DNA of 64,000 nucleotides, taken from the NCBI GenBank assembly GCA_017539025.1, contig JAFYHT010000050.1:18932-82931 (forward strand), written 5' to 3'. Source of the DNA: Erysipelotrichaceae bacterium. GTDB taxonomy: Bacteria; Bacillota_I; Bacilli_A; Erysipelotrichales; Erysipelotrichaceae. Position numbers and translations under genes: made by a program. Shown here one piece after another: positions 38,703 through 45,517 of this stretch; position 1 is the first letter of the stretch; each line of letters starts with the position of its first letter. Under the pieces are notes generated by a model. That model made no database searches and was not told the origin of the DNA. It worked only from the letters and a program-made list of their open reading frames with translations.

Positions 38703-39611
38703 TTATTTTCCTTCCTTCCAGATGTTGTGGGATCTTACTCCTCTTTTTTCTCCGATCAGGAAAATGACGATACACGCAAGATACAAGACGATCGTTGACA
38801 GGATCGTTCCTTCGATACCAAACTTCACATCATAGGCAAAAGAACTGACTGCCGAAGCCGTATCCAGCTTGAACAGTGAAAAAGGAACGACCAGTCCGCT
38901 GTTTGGCAGACCAAGAAGGATGCTTTGCGTATAGTTCCAGCCGGTATGGATCCCAAAAGCCATCCAGATGGAATCAAAGTAATAAACGGCCAGCGCAAAC
39001 ATCAGGCCGGAAGCCAGAATATTCAAGAACGGGATCAGACCAAAGCCCGGATTCATCAGATGCATTCCGGAAAACATAACGGAACTTACTACGATCGCTA
39101 CCCATGGGTTTCTGTAGCCTTTTCTCAATACCTGATAGAGATATCCCCTGTCCAAAGCTTCTTCACTGGAAGATTGGATGAAAACGCAGACCAGAACGAT
39201 CAGTAAACCCAAAGGATCGAACTGATCAAAATGGATATGGATATCCTTCTTCAACATCGCAACAACTGCACAGCTGAAATTGAGGCCAAAACCGATCGCA
39301 AGACCGATCAGAAGATTTTTTAGATTGTTTCCCGAAGTCTTTGTGCCAAACGCCTTCAGGATAGGACGGCGTCTCTTATCGATCAGAAGCAGAAAAAGCA
39401 GGTAGATCCAGACACCGATCGGTGAAAAATACATCAGCGCCGTTGAAATGACCGGGTCATTTGGATCAGTGATCATACCGACATATCTCGTAATGATCGC
39501 TCCGAGGATCTGTCCGACAAGTGCGATCAGAAAAGAAAGAATTGAAACCAGGATGAACTGATCATACCAGCGGAATTCTTCATTGTGGATCTTCTTTAAA
39601 AATTCTTTCAT
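38703..39611 (-). CDS. CPBP-family intramembrane metalloprotease
   Basis: 302 aa from the ATG at 39611 (GGAGGGG upstream; 22 further upstream codons are open but lack a ribosome site). About eight membrane segments. Abi/CPBP motifs: 'SEEALDRGYLYQ' (EExxxR), 'SGMHLMNP' (FxxxH type) and 'GIHTGWNY'. Such proteins process prenylated or signal peptides or act in bacteriocin self-immunity; no bacteriocin gene is seen here. Confidence 0.85.
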   Translation of the reverse strand: MKEFLKKIHNEEFRWYDQFILVSILSFLIALVGQILGAIITRYVGMITDPNDPVISTALMYFSPIGVWIYLLFLLLIDKRRRPILKAFGTKTSGNNLKNLLIGLAIGFGLNFSCAVVAMLKKDIHIHFDQFDPLGLLIVLVCVFIQSSSEEALDRGYLYQVLRKGYRNPWVAIVVSSVMFSGMHLMNPGFGLIPFLNILASGLMFALAVYYFDSIWMAFGIHTGWNYTQSILLGLPNSGLVVPFSLFKLDTASAVSSFAYDVKFGIEGTILSTIVLYLACIVIFLIGEKRGVRSHNIWKEGK

Positions 39612-39684
39612 TTCTTTATCCCCTCCAAACGAATATAAAATGCTTCGATTTCCCAAAAACCATTTTAACATACGCATTTTCTCG

Positions 39685-39713
39685 TTGACTATTCTTGAAT
39701 GACATGATAAGAT
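39685..39713 (+). promoter_or_regulatory. Promoter of the tRNA-Val/tRNA-Thr pair
   Basis: TTGACT (39685-39690), 17-nt spacer, TAAGAT (39708-39713), 18 nt before tRNA-Val. Confidence 0.65.
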
Positions 39714-39730
39714 AATTAAGCATCAAATTT

Positions 39731-39806
39731 GGAGACTTAGCTCAGTTGGGAGAGCACCTGCCTTACAAGCAGGGGGTCACAGGTTCGAGCCCTGTAGTCT
39801 CCACCA
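39731..39806 (+). tRNA. tRNA-Val (anticodon TAC)
   Basis: 76 nt with encoded CCA. Acceptor GGAGACT/AGTCTCC, anticodon stem CCTGC/GCAGG with loop CTTACAA (anticodon TAC), T-arm GGTTCGAGCC. All four arms fold without mismatch in the stems checked. Confidence 0.95.
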
Positions 39807-39815
39807 TCGAGAACT

Positions 39816-39891
39816 GCCAACTTAGCGCAATAGGTAGAGCAACTGATTTGTAATCAGTAGGTTACGGGTTCGATTCCTGTAGTTGGCACCA
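39816..39891 (+). tRNA. tRNA-Thr (anticodon TGT)
   Basis: 76 nt with encoded CCA. Acceptor GCCAACT/AGTTGGC, anticodon stem ACTGA/TCAGT with loop TTTGTAA (anticodon TGT), T-arm with GGTTCGATT. The D stem has one G-A mismatch. Its last 18 nt are repeated at 40839-40856, marking it as an integration target. Confidence 0.95.
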
Positions 39892-39899
39892 CTTAAACA

Positions 39900-39923
39900 T
39901 AACTCTCGAAAGAGAGTTTTTAT
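39900..39923 (+). terminator. Terminator downstream of the tRNAs
   Basis: AACTCTC/GAGAGTT with GAAA loop and TTTTATT tail. It lies inside the inserted segment; excision would bring the tRNA next to the terminator at 40866 instead. Confidence 0.8.
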
Positions 39924-40004
39924 TATGTATGTTACAATTTAAACAGAAAGATAAATCGAAATTTGAGGAATTGCTGCAATGTCTGAAGAAAGTGTATTAC
40001 GGAA

Positions 40005-40643
40005 ATGAGTATGTTTTATGACAATGCTTACTTTATTATCGGAACTTCATATGCAGGGAAATCTACAATGGTTAAAGAATTAGCTAAAAAATACAGAGGT
40101 ATTGCATGCGAAGAAAACTATCATGACAACTATCCCGGAGTACTTGATGCCAAAGAATTCCCCTGCCTGACCTATACAAGAGATCTTGAAGACTGGCATG
40201 ACTTTATTAGAAGAACGCCGCAGGAATATAAAGACTGGATCGATGGAGTGAGGAAAGAATGCGAAATATTGGAACTCAGGATGCTGCCTGAGATATGCGG
40301 TCAGGGGAAAAAAGTTTTTGTTGATACGAATATTTGTATTGAAACCTTAAGAAAGATAGCTCCTTTGAATCATACACTTGTGATGCTTGCTGATCCCGAA
40401 ATACCGTTACACAGGTTTTTTGACCGACCGGATCCGGAGAAACAGTTTTTATATCAATTAATTATGGATGAACCGGATCCTAAAAAGGCGATGGAAAACT
40501 ACCGAGATGGACTTAAACTGATCTGTTCACAGGAAGGGTATGATGAATTTGAAAAGTCAGGATTTAATGTGATCTATAGAGACGAAAGCAGAACTATTGA
40601 ACAGACGGTCGCTTTGGCAGAGAAAGCTTTGGGATTGAAATAG
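40005..40643 (+). CDS. P-loop NTPase/kinase-like protein on the inserted segment
   Basis: 212 aa with Walker A 'IGTSYAGKSTM' near the N-terminus and the look of a small nucleotide or shikimate-type kinase ('VFVDTNICIETL', 'ADPEIPLHRFFDRPDPE'). Substrate unknown. Codon use is more AT-rich than neighbours, in line with transfer. A 30-codon open frame (39930-40022, starting MLQFKQ) and a 9-codon frame preceded by GAGGA end across its start, so translation may be coupled. It lies between the two copies of the tRNA-Thr 3' end. Confidence 0.65.
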   Translation: MSMFYDNAYFIIGTSYAGKSTMVKELAKKYRGIACEENYHDNYPGVLDAKEFPCLTYTRDLEDWHDFIRRTPQEYKDWIDGVRKECEILELRMLPEICGQGKKVFVDTNICIETLRKIAPLNHTLVMLADPEIPLHRFFDRPDPEKQFLYQLIMDEPDPKKAMENYRDGLKLICSQEGYDEFEKSGFNVIYRDESRTIEQTVALAEKALGLK

Positions 40644-40679
40644 CATCTCGATAAATTCAAATTTATTTGACTATTAATA

Positions 40680-40702
40680 ATTTGTAGCAAGTTGCTACAA
40701 AT
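40680..40702. promoter_or_regulatory. Perfect palindrome, probable operator
   Basis: ATTTGTAGCAA and TTGCTACAAAT flank a single G (11-bp arms). It stands before a double TTTGACAAAAA repeat and a TATAAT, so it looks like an operator near a promoter that now drives nothing obvious. Confidence 0.5.
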
Positions 40703-40865
40703 ATAGGTGAAATAAACACTTTATAATTTGACAAAAATTTGACAAAAAAATCTGATTTTTAATGATATTTAACAAATCATGTATAATGAAAAACCTTTAT
40801 TTAAAGCATTTTAACACTATACGGAAGAAACTAGCGATTTCCTGTAGTTGGCACCAGCTTAAAAG

Positions 40866-40886
40866 AAAACGCCGTCAAGGCGTTTT
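40866..40886. terminator. Bidirectional terminator after the insertion
   Basis: AAAACGCC/GGCGTTTT with GTCAA loop and T-runs on both strands. It serves the methyltransferase gene and was probably the original tRNA terminator. Confidence 0.8.
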
Positions 40887-40889
40887 TTG

Positions 40890-41525
40890 TTATAAGTGCT
40901 TCCGACCGAAATAACAGAAACCGGTCGCACTATGTCCGTTCATCGTCGTATAAGTCGTCGGAAAGAATTCCAGTGTTTCAAACTCCTTCAACAAGCTCCT
41001 GATATATTCTTCACTGTGATGACGGCAGATCGCCCCTTCCGGCAGTTCAAATACTCCATAGGTCCCAAAAACGGATTCATATTTCTCATAGCGTTTCTGA
41101 TTGCGATCATCCTCATTGATCAGATAATCTCCGATATATAAGATACCTCCCGGTCGAAGCACCCTTCTGATCTCATCGATCAAAGTCTTCTGTTCTTCAT
41201 CCCGATAGATACAGGTCAATACCGCAAACAGGATGACCGCATCCACACAATCATCCTCAAGATCGATCTTTTCACTCGTCTTTTCTCTTAAGTCGAGATA
41301 CGGAAACTGACGGTGTCCTCTTTCGATCATCCCTTTTGAGAAGTCGATGCCGATCAGATTTTTATACCCTTGTTCATACAGTTCGTTCATCACCCGTCCA
41401 TAGCCGCAGCCGACATCCAGGATCTGATCTTCTTTCGACACATAATCCGAAAACAGATCTCTCATGATCGGGATCGTAAACTGCTTTGTAGAGGAAACTT
41501 CATTCCAGTATTCTTTCTGTTCCAT
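40890..41525 (-). CDS. Class I SAM-dependent methyltransferase
   Basis: 211 aa. Motif I 'ILDVGCGYGRVMNELYEQG', 'LIGIDFSKGMIERG' for SAM ribose binding and 'LRPGGILYIGDYL' after strand 4 define a small-molecule type methyltransferase (UbiE/Methyltransf_11-like). Substrate unknown. A weak AAAGA Shine-Dalgarno precedes the ATG. Convergent with the inserted segment. Confidence 0.85.
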   Translation of the reverse strand: MEQKEYWNEVSSTKQFTIPIMRDLFSDYVSKEDQILDVGCGYGRVMNELYEQGYKNLIGIDFSKGMIERGHRQFPYLDLREKTSEKIDLEDDCVDAVILFAVLTCIYRDEEQKTLIDEIRRVLRPGGILYIGDYLINEDDRNQKRYEKYESVFGTYGVFELPEGAICRHHSEEYIRSLLKEFETLEFFPTTYTTMNGHSATGFCYFGRKHL

Positions 41526-41604
41526 AATTATCGATCTTTCTTTTTTATATTTCTATTCTAACTCATCCCGGATAAATGATTCCTTTCGGGTTATAATAAT
41601 CTGT

Positions 41605-42111
41605 ATGAACTTAAGAAAACAGAACAGACTCTATGACATCAACCGCATCGCTTTGACTGCAGCGATCTATGTTGCGTTATGTTATATCCTGCAGCCAATC
41701 AGTTTCGGACCGATCCAGTTTCGTTTTTCCGAAATGCTTTGTCTGCTGGCGATCGACTTCAGATGGGCCTTGTATGGCGTCAGTATCGGTTGTTTCCTGG
41801 CAAACACATTCTTCGGCGGTCTTGGGATCCTGGATATCGTTTTTGGCACTTTCGCTACGATCATCGGATGTTCTTTGGCGTATTTCTTAAGAAAGAAAAG
41901 GATCAAAGATTATCCGTTATTAAGTACCATTATGATCATCCTGGCAAATGCGATCATCGTTGGGATCGAACTGGGAATCATCCTGGAAACAAAAGATCTC
42001 ATCCCGCTTTATATCTTCCAGGTCGGAGTTGGTGAAGCTGTCGTGTTGTTCATCGGGCTTCCTGTCTACAAAAGACTTGAGAAACTCATCAAAAGCCGCT
42101 ATGAAAACTAA
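41605..42111 (+). CDS. queT: QueT-type queuosine-precursor transporter (ECF S component)
   Basis: 168 aa from the ATG at 41605; the frame is open further upstream but TATAAT at 41592-41597 only 7 nt before the ATG argues for this leaderless start. Five to six membrane segments with the QueT pattern 'GPIQFRFSEMLCLLAIDF' and 'IDFRWALYGVSIGCFLANTFFGG' region (about 50-72). Takes up queuine/preQ1 with the shared ECF module, not encoded here. No preQ1 riboswitch can fit in such a short leader. Confidence 0.85.
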   Translation: MNLRKQNRLYDINRIALTAAIYVALCYILQPISFGPIQFRFSEMLCLLAIDFRWALYGVSIGCFLANTFFGGLGILDIVFGTFATIIGCSLAYFLRKKRIKDYPLLSTIMIILANAIIVGIELGIILETKDLIPLYIFQVGVGEAVVLFIGLPVYKRLEKLIKSRYEN

Positions 42112-42115
42112 AAGC

Positions 42116-42133
42116 CCTTATCGATTGATAAGG
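42116..42133 (+). terminator. Terminator of queT
   Basis: CCTTATC/GATAAGG with GATT loop, then a T-rich tract. Confidence 0.7.
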
Positions 42134-42143
42134 ACTTCTTTTT

Positions 42144-42974
42144 TTATTTCAGCTTGTTGCCGCACTTTGGACAGAAGACAACTTCCGGATCGGTGATCTT
42201 TTCACCGCACTTGCCGCAGAAGAACGGAGTGAATACTTCCGGTTTTGCGGTACCGCACTTGGTACAGAATGCACCGTTGTTTTTGTTGCCGCACTTCGGA
42301 CAGAACCACTCATCTCCTGTCGCATAGCCTGTTGATGGCTGAGAAGTATAAGGATATTTGAACTTGCTGCGATCTTCAACGAAGTTTCTTCCTCTGATCG
42401 CCTTCATGATCTCATCGGCGATCGCAACATATTCCGCATATTCTGCACTGTCTGGTGAATCAGGACGATTTGACGTCAGTTCAAATTTCATATCATCAAA
42501 GAACTTGTTGTTGACATCAACATCGACATCGAATCTGTATTCATACTCATATTTCGGAGGATCGAAGCTGACACTCTTTCCGTCTTTATCCTTGTCATAG
42601 ATCTCATCCTGATCTTCCGTGATGTTGATCTTGAGATCTCTGACATCGGAAATATTGATCAGATCAGCGTTGTTTGCACGCCACTTATCGGAAGCGGAAA
42701 CCACGAACTGTTTCTTGTTTTCATCAATATAGAATTTATAACGCTTGCCGATGATCCTTGTCGGATTGAAAGAAGATAGTTTCGCTTCGTTCTGGCTGCG
42801 GTATTCCAGCTGTTCCTTGATCGCCGCTACAGAAGTATGTCTTCTGCCGCTGAACCACGGGGAAAGCTTGGAAGCACAGTCCTTACACATATTGCCGTCA
42901 TCCAGTTTTTTGTTTCCTAAAAACTTGATCTCCTTCCCACAGATGTCACAGTACTTTTTATCGAACAGACCCAT
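42144..42974 (-). CDS. DUF4428/zinc-ribbon protein
   Basis: 276 aa from the ATG at 42974 (AAGGAGG 5 nt upstream); the longer open frame beyond it is antisense to the racemase gene. N-terminal DUF4428 zinc module ('YCDICGKEI', 'MCKDC'), a central beta-rich domain (about 70-190) and three C-terminal CxxC pairs ('FCPKCGNKN', 'FCGKCGEKI', 'FCPKCGNKLK'). Role unknown; probably a cytosolic protein of a widespread Bacillota family. Confidence 0.75.
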   Translation of the reverse strand: MGLFDKKYCDICGKEIKFLGNKKLDDGNMCKDCASKLSPWFSGRRHTSVAAIKEQLEYRSQNEAKLSSFNPTRIIGKRYKFYIDENKKQFVVSASDKWRANNADLINISDVRDLKINITEDQDEIYDKDKDGKSVSFDPPKYEYEYRFDVDVDVNNKFFDDMKFELTSNRPDSPDSAEYAEYVAIADEIMKAIRGRNFVEDRSKFKYPYTSQPSTGYATGDEWFCPKCGNKNNGAFCTKCGTAKPEVFTPFFCGKCGEKITDPEVVFCPKCGNKLK

Positions 42975-43082
42975 AGTAACCTCCTTATAATGATTGATGA
43001 TCTTAAATAAATCTATACTCTCATTATACATCGTAAGCACCCTTTTTGCCTCATACGGAGAAATATGCGTTAAAATGGATGT

Positions 43083-44159
43083 ATGTACAGAAATTCCTAT
43101 ATCGAAGTCGATCTTGATGCACTTGAAGCCAATGCAAAGTATTTCATAGAAAAAGGCGGCAAGGAAGTGATCGGTGTCGTTAAGGCAAACGGCTATGGCA
43201 TCGATGCTCTTGAAGAAGTCTTGACCCTGAAAAAAGCAGGTGTTTCTTTCTTTGCGGTCTCTTCTCTTGATGAAGCACTTGATCTGAGAAGAAACGGGAT
43301 CGAAGATAAGATCCTGGTCCTGGGATGTGTGCCGGCTAATGAAATGGAGCTCATCAGGAACAACGGCATCTCCATCGTCACCCTCTCCAAAGACTTCGTT
43401 GAAAACACAGATCTCAGAAATGTAAAAGTCCATCTGAAACTTGATACCGGAATGAACCGCATTGGCGTAGAAGTCGACGAAGCAAAACAGATCCTCGATC
43501 TTCTGAAAGAAAAAGGAGCGATCATCGAAGGTGTGATGTCTCACTTCTCCAGTGCAGATTTTGATGAGGAATATTCAAAGAAGCAGTATGATCTGTTCAG
43601 AAACTGCGTCTTAAATCTGAACTATGATTTTCCATATATCCATATGTCGGCAACCGACGCCAGCCTTCTGATCGATGACGATATCTGTAATGCCCATCGC
43701 ATCGGGCTTGGACTTCTCGGCTACAGCAGCCAGAAAGCCGAACTTCATCCATGTGTGAAACTGTGTTCCGAGGTCTCCATGGTCAAAAAGCTGAACAAAG
43801 GGGAGACCGTCTCCTATGGCAGACACTACACAAGCGATGGTGAAGGCTATCTTCTGACGATCCCTTTAGGTTACGCAGACGGCTTCTATCGAAGCAATAC
43901 CGGAAAGAAAGTGTATTGTGAAAACGAATACGGAACAATCGTCGGCAGTATCTGTATGGACCAGATGATGATATTGACTTCTTCCTACCACCCTGTCGGT
44001 ACAAAGATCGAACTGCTTGGAGGCCATATCGATATTGAAGAAAGAGCTGCTGAGCTCAACACGATCACATACGAACTATTGACTTCCTTATCGGATCGTC
44101 TGACCAGATACTATCTCCAAAACGGAAGCATCATTCGCAAGATAGATCCTCGTTTTTAA
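43083..44159 (+). CDS. alr: Alanine racemase
   Basis: 358 aa. PLP Lys in 'GVVKANGYGI' (about residue 35), 'LDTGMNRIGV', and 'AHRIGLGLLGYS' near the catalytic Tyr region. Makes D-alanine for the cell wall. TAAAAT (43071-43076) is exactly 6 nt before the ATG with no Shine-Dalgarno; the N-terminus is conserved, so the start is secure and the mRNA is probably leaderless. Confidence 0.93.
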   Translation: MYRNSYIEVDLDALEANAKYFIEKGGKEVIGVVKANGYGIDALEEVLTLKKAGVSFFAVSSLDEALDLRRNGIEDKILVLGCVPANEMELIRNNGISIVTLSKDFVENTDLRNVKVHLKLDTGMNRIGVEVDEAKQILDLLKEKGAIIEGVMSHFSSADFDEEYSKKQYDLFRNCVLNLNYDFPYIHMSATDASLLIDDDICNAHRIGLGLLGYSSQKAELHPCVKLCSEVSMVKKLNKGETVSYGRHYTSDGEGYLLTIPLGYADGFYRSNTGKKVYCENEYGTIVGSICMDQMMILTSSYHPVGTKIELLGGHIDIEERAAELNTITYELLTSLSDRLTRYYLQNGSIIRKIDPRF

Positions 44160-44182
44160 AGAAAAAACATCATATTTCATTC

Positions 44183-44208
44183 AAAAAGTCATTGCAAAAT
44201 GACTTTTT
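44183..44208 (+). terminator. Terminator of alr
   Basis: AAAAAGTCATT/AATGACTTTTT with GCAA loop and T-run. Confidence 0.85.
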
Positions 44209-44224
44209 TTATTCTTTTTTTCAA

Positions 44225-44273
44225 TTTAAGTTAGGAATCTGCCCTCTTTTTGGCGAATAACGTTATGAAGGAG
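44225..44273 (+). promoter_or_regulatory. Promoter block of the surface-protein cluster, shared with 8161-8208
   Basis: TTTAAGTTAGG (44225-44235), 16 nt, GGCGAATAACG (44252-44262), then TTATGAAGGAG with the Shine-Dalgarno. Almost identical to the type VII-like operon promoter, which suggests one dedicated regulator or sigma factor. Confidence 0.6.
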
Positions 44274-44283
44274 ATAAATTTTT

Positions 44284-44772
44284 ATGAAAGAAAAAAGACA
44301 GTTAAAACAGGACCTGATCCTCGTACTCATCTGCATCCTGATCCTGATGATCGGGCTGGGAAGCTTCTTCATCGTGAGAACTTTGAAAGATCAAAGCATC
44401 CCCTGCGAAATGAAAGTATCGGAGAATCAGAAAGACATCGTCTTGCCGACAGACAAGAAGAATGATGAAGAGGAATACACGGAGCTGATGGGATTCGGCC
44501 GTCTGGATCTGAGTGAAAATGAACCCTTCATCTATCTGATCAATCCATCAGATAATCAGGTATACCTGAGTTTCGACGTTATCTATAACGGAGAGATCCT
44601 CTATCAGAGCGATCTGATTGCACCGGGCAAAATGGAAGAATTCAATGTCTGCAGCTGTTTAAATGCAGGTGAACACACGCTGACATACTCTATCTCATCC
44701 TACGACATGAACAATAAAAATATCCTCTGGTCCGGTGTACAGCAGAATCAGGATATCCTGATCAGAAAGTAA
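44284..44772 (+). CDS. Membrane-anchored extracellular protein, function unknown
   Basis: 162 aa with one N-terminal membrane anchor (about 10-31) and an extracellular beta-rich domain ('FIYLINPSDNQVYLSFDVIYNG', about 73-94; 'LTYSISSYDMNN'). A Cys pair ('CSC') may form a disulfide. AAGGAG Shine-Dalgarno. First gene of the cluster behind the shared promoter block, 13 nt before the next secreted protein. No family recognised. Confidence 0.75.
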   Translation: MKEKRQLKQDLILVLICILILMIGLGSFFIVRTLKDQSIPCEMKVSENQKDIVLPTDKKNDEEEYTELMGFGRLDLSENEPFIYLINPSDNQVYLSFDVIYNGEILYQSDLIAPGKMEEFNVCSCLNAGEHTLTYSISSYDMNNKNILWSGVQQNQDILIRK

Positions 44773-44785
44773 AGGAGCTTAAATT

Positions 44786-45250
44786 TTGAAAAAGATCATA
44801 ACATTATTATTCGTATCATTGCTGATGATCGCGGTACCGTCAAATATTTTTGCCGATCAGAACGACAATGAAGTAAGCGGTGAAGAAACGAGTGTTGAAC
44901 TCTATGCGAATATCGCATCGCAATACACCGTCAAACTGCCGCTCAGAGTCGATGTGACAAACACTTCTACGACATTCAATGTTTTCGCAAAAGGATCCAT
45001 TGCTGCCGATAAGCAGCTGGACATCGCCTATGGAAGCGGAACACACACCCTGCACGACACCACTTCAGGCTCTGACAGAGATTTCGTTCTGACAGTCAAT
45101 GTATCAGGCGGAACCTTTGCAGCAAACGTCCTTCAGATCGATTACTCCGACAGTATCAAATCGATCTTCACGATCACTCATGCTGTACTGCCGGCAGGAA
45201 ACTACACTTACAATCTGCCGATCACGATCGCACTCAATACTGCGGCATAA
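44786..45250 (+). CDS. Secreted beta-rich protein, related to the N-terminus of the next gene product
   Basis: 154 aa with a cleavable signal peptide (about 1-23, 'SNIFA'). The mature domain runs 'YTVKLPLRVDV...' to 'LPAGNYTYNLPITIAL'. The same frame of motifs, ending 'LPAGNWSSQLPITIQI', forms the N-terminal domain of the BspA-like protein at 45518. Likely a surface structural or adhesion module. AAAGGAG Shine-Dalgarno. Same operon as the 162-aa protein. Confidence 0.75.
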   Translation: MKKIITLLFVSLLMIAVPSNIFADQNDNEVSGEETSVELYANIASQYTVKLPLRVDVTNTSTTFNVFAKGSIAADKQLDIAYGSGTHTLHDTTSGSDRDFVLTVNVSGGTFAANVLQIDYSDSIKSIFTITHAVLPAGNYTYNLPITIALNTAA

Positions 45251-45257
45251 TCAGAAA

Positions 45258-45372
45258 ACATCAGGGCCTGCATCCCTGATACAGATCAACATTAAGAAGA
45301 TCCTTATCTTCTTAATCATGAGCCCGACTTCCTGTTTCTCGGACTCATGATCAAGAAGACAATCAGTCTTCT
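45258..45372 (+). other. Array of four stem-loops between surface-protein genes
   Basis: Consecutive hairpins: ATCAGGG/CCCTGAT (45260-45266 with 45274-45280), ATTAAGAAGA/TCTTCTTAAT (45291-45300 with 45307-45316), ATCATGAGcCCGA/TCGGaCTCATGAT (45315-45327 with 45339-45351), AGAAGAC/GTCTTCT (45354-45360 with 45366-45372). None has a strong T-tail, so they are not simple terminators. Stability/processing region or small RNA. Confidence 0.5.
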
Positions 45373-45517
45373 GCAGTCAACCCAATTCATGACTGCCCAT
45401 ACACGCCACTGCGAACGATATTGTTGTCAATACTCCCTCTTTTTGTAAATCGTTGTTTAGAAACCTCTCGATAACGATACCGTCTCGCAAACAGATCTAT
45501 TCACAGGGGGTCAACAA

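Larger units (their letters stand above)
39874..40856. mobile_element. Probable remnant of a tRNA-Thr-integrated element
   Basis: The tRNA-Thr 3' end TTCCTGTAGTTGGCACCA (39874-39891) recurs exactly at 40839-40856. Between the copies lie one P-loop kinase-like gene, its own terminator, a palindrome and a promoter-like region, all more AT-rich than the flanks. No integrase is present, so it is either a decayed island or a small satellite mobilised in trans. Confidence 0.6.

Noticed and set aside
42975..43544. N-terminal extension of the DUF4428 protein
   Set aside because: It is antisense to the alanine racemase gene, and AAGGAGG marks the start at 42974.
45440..45485. Third copy of the shared promoter block before the BspA-like gene
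   Set aside because: CTCGATAACGATAC partly resembles the GGCGAATAACG block, but no TTTAAGTTAGG lies at 15-16 nt; similarity is too weak.
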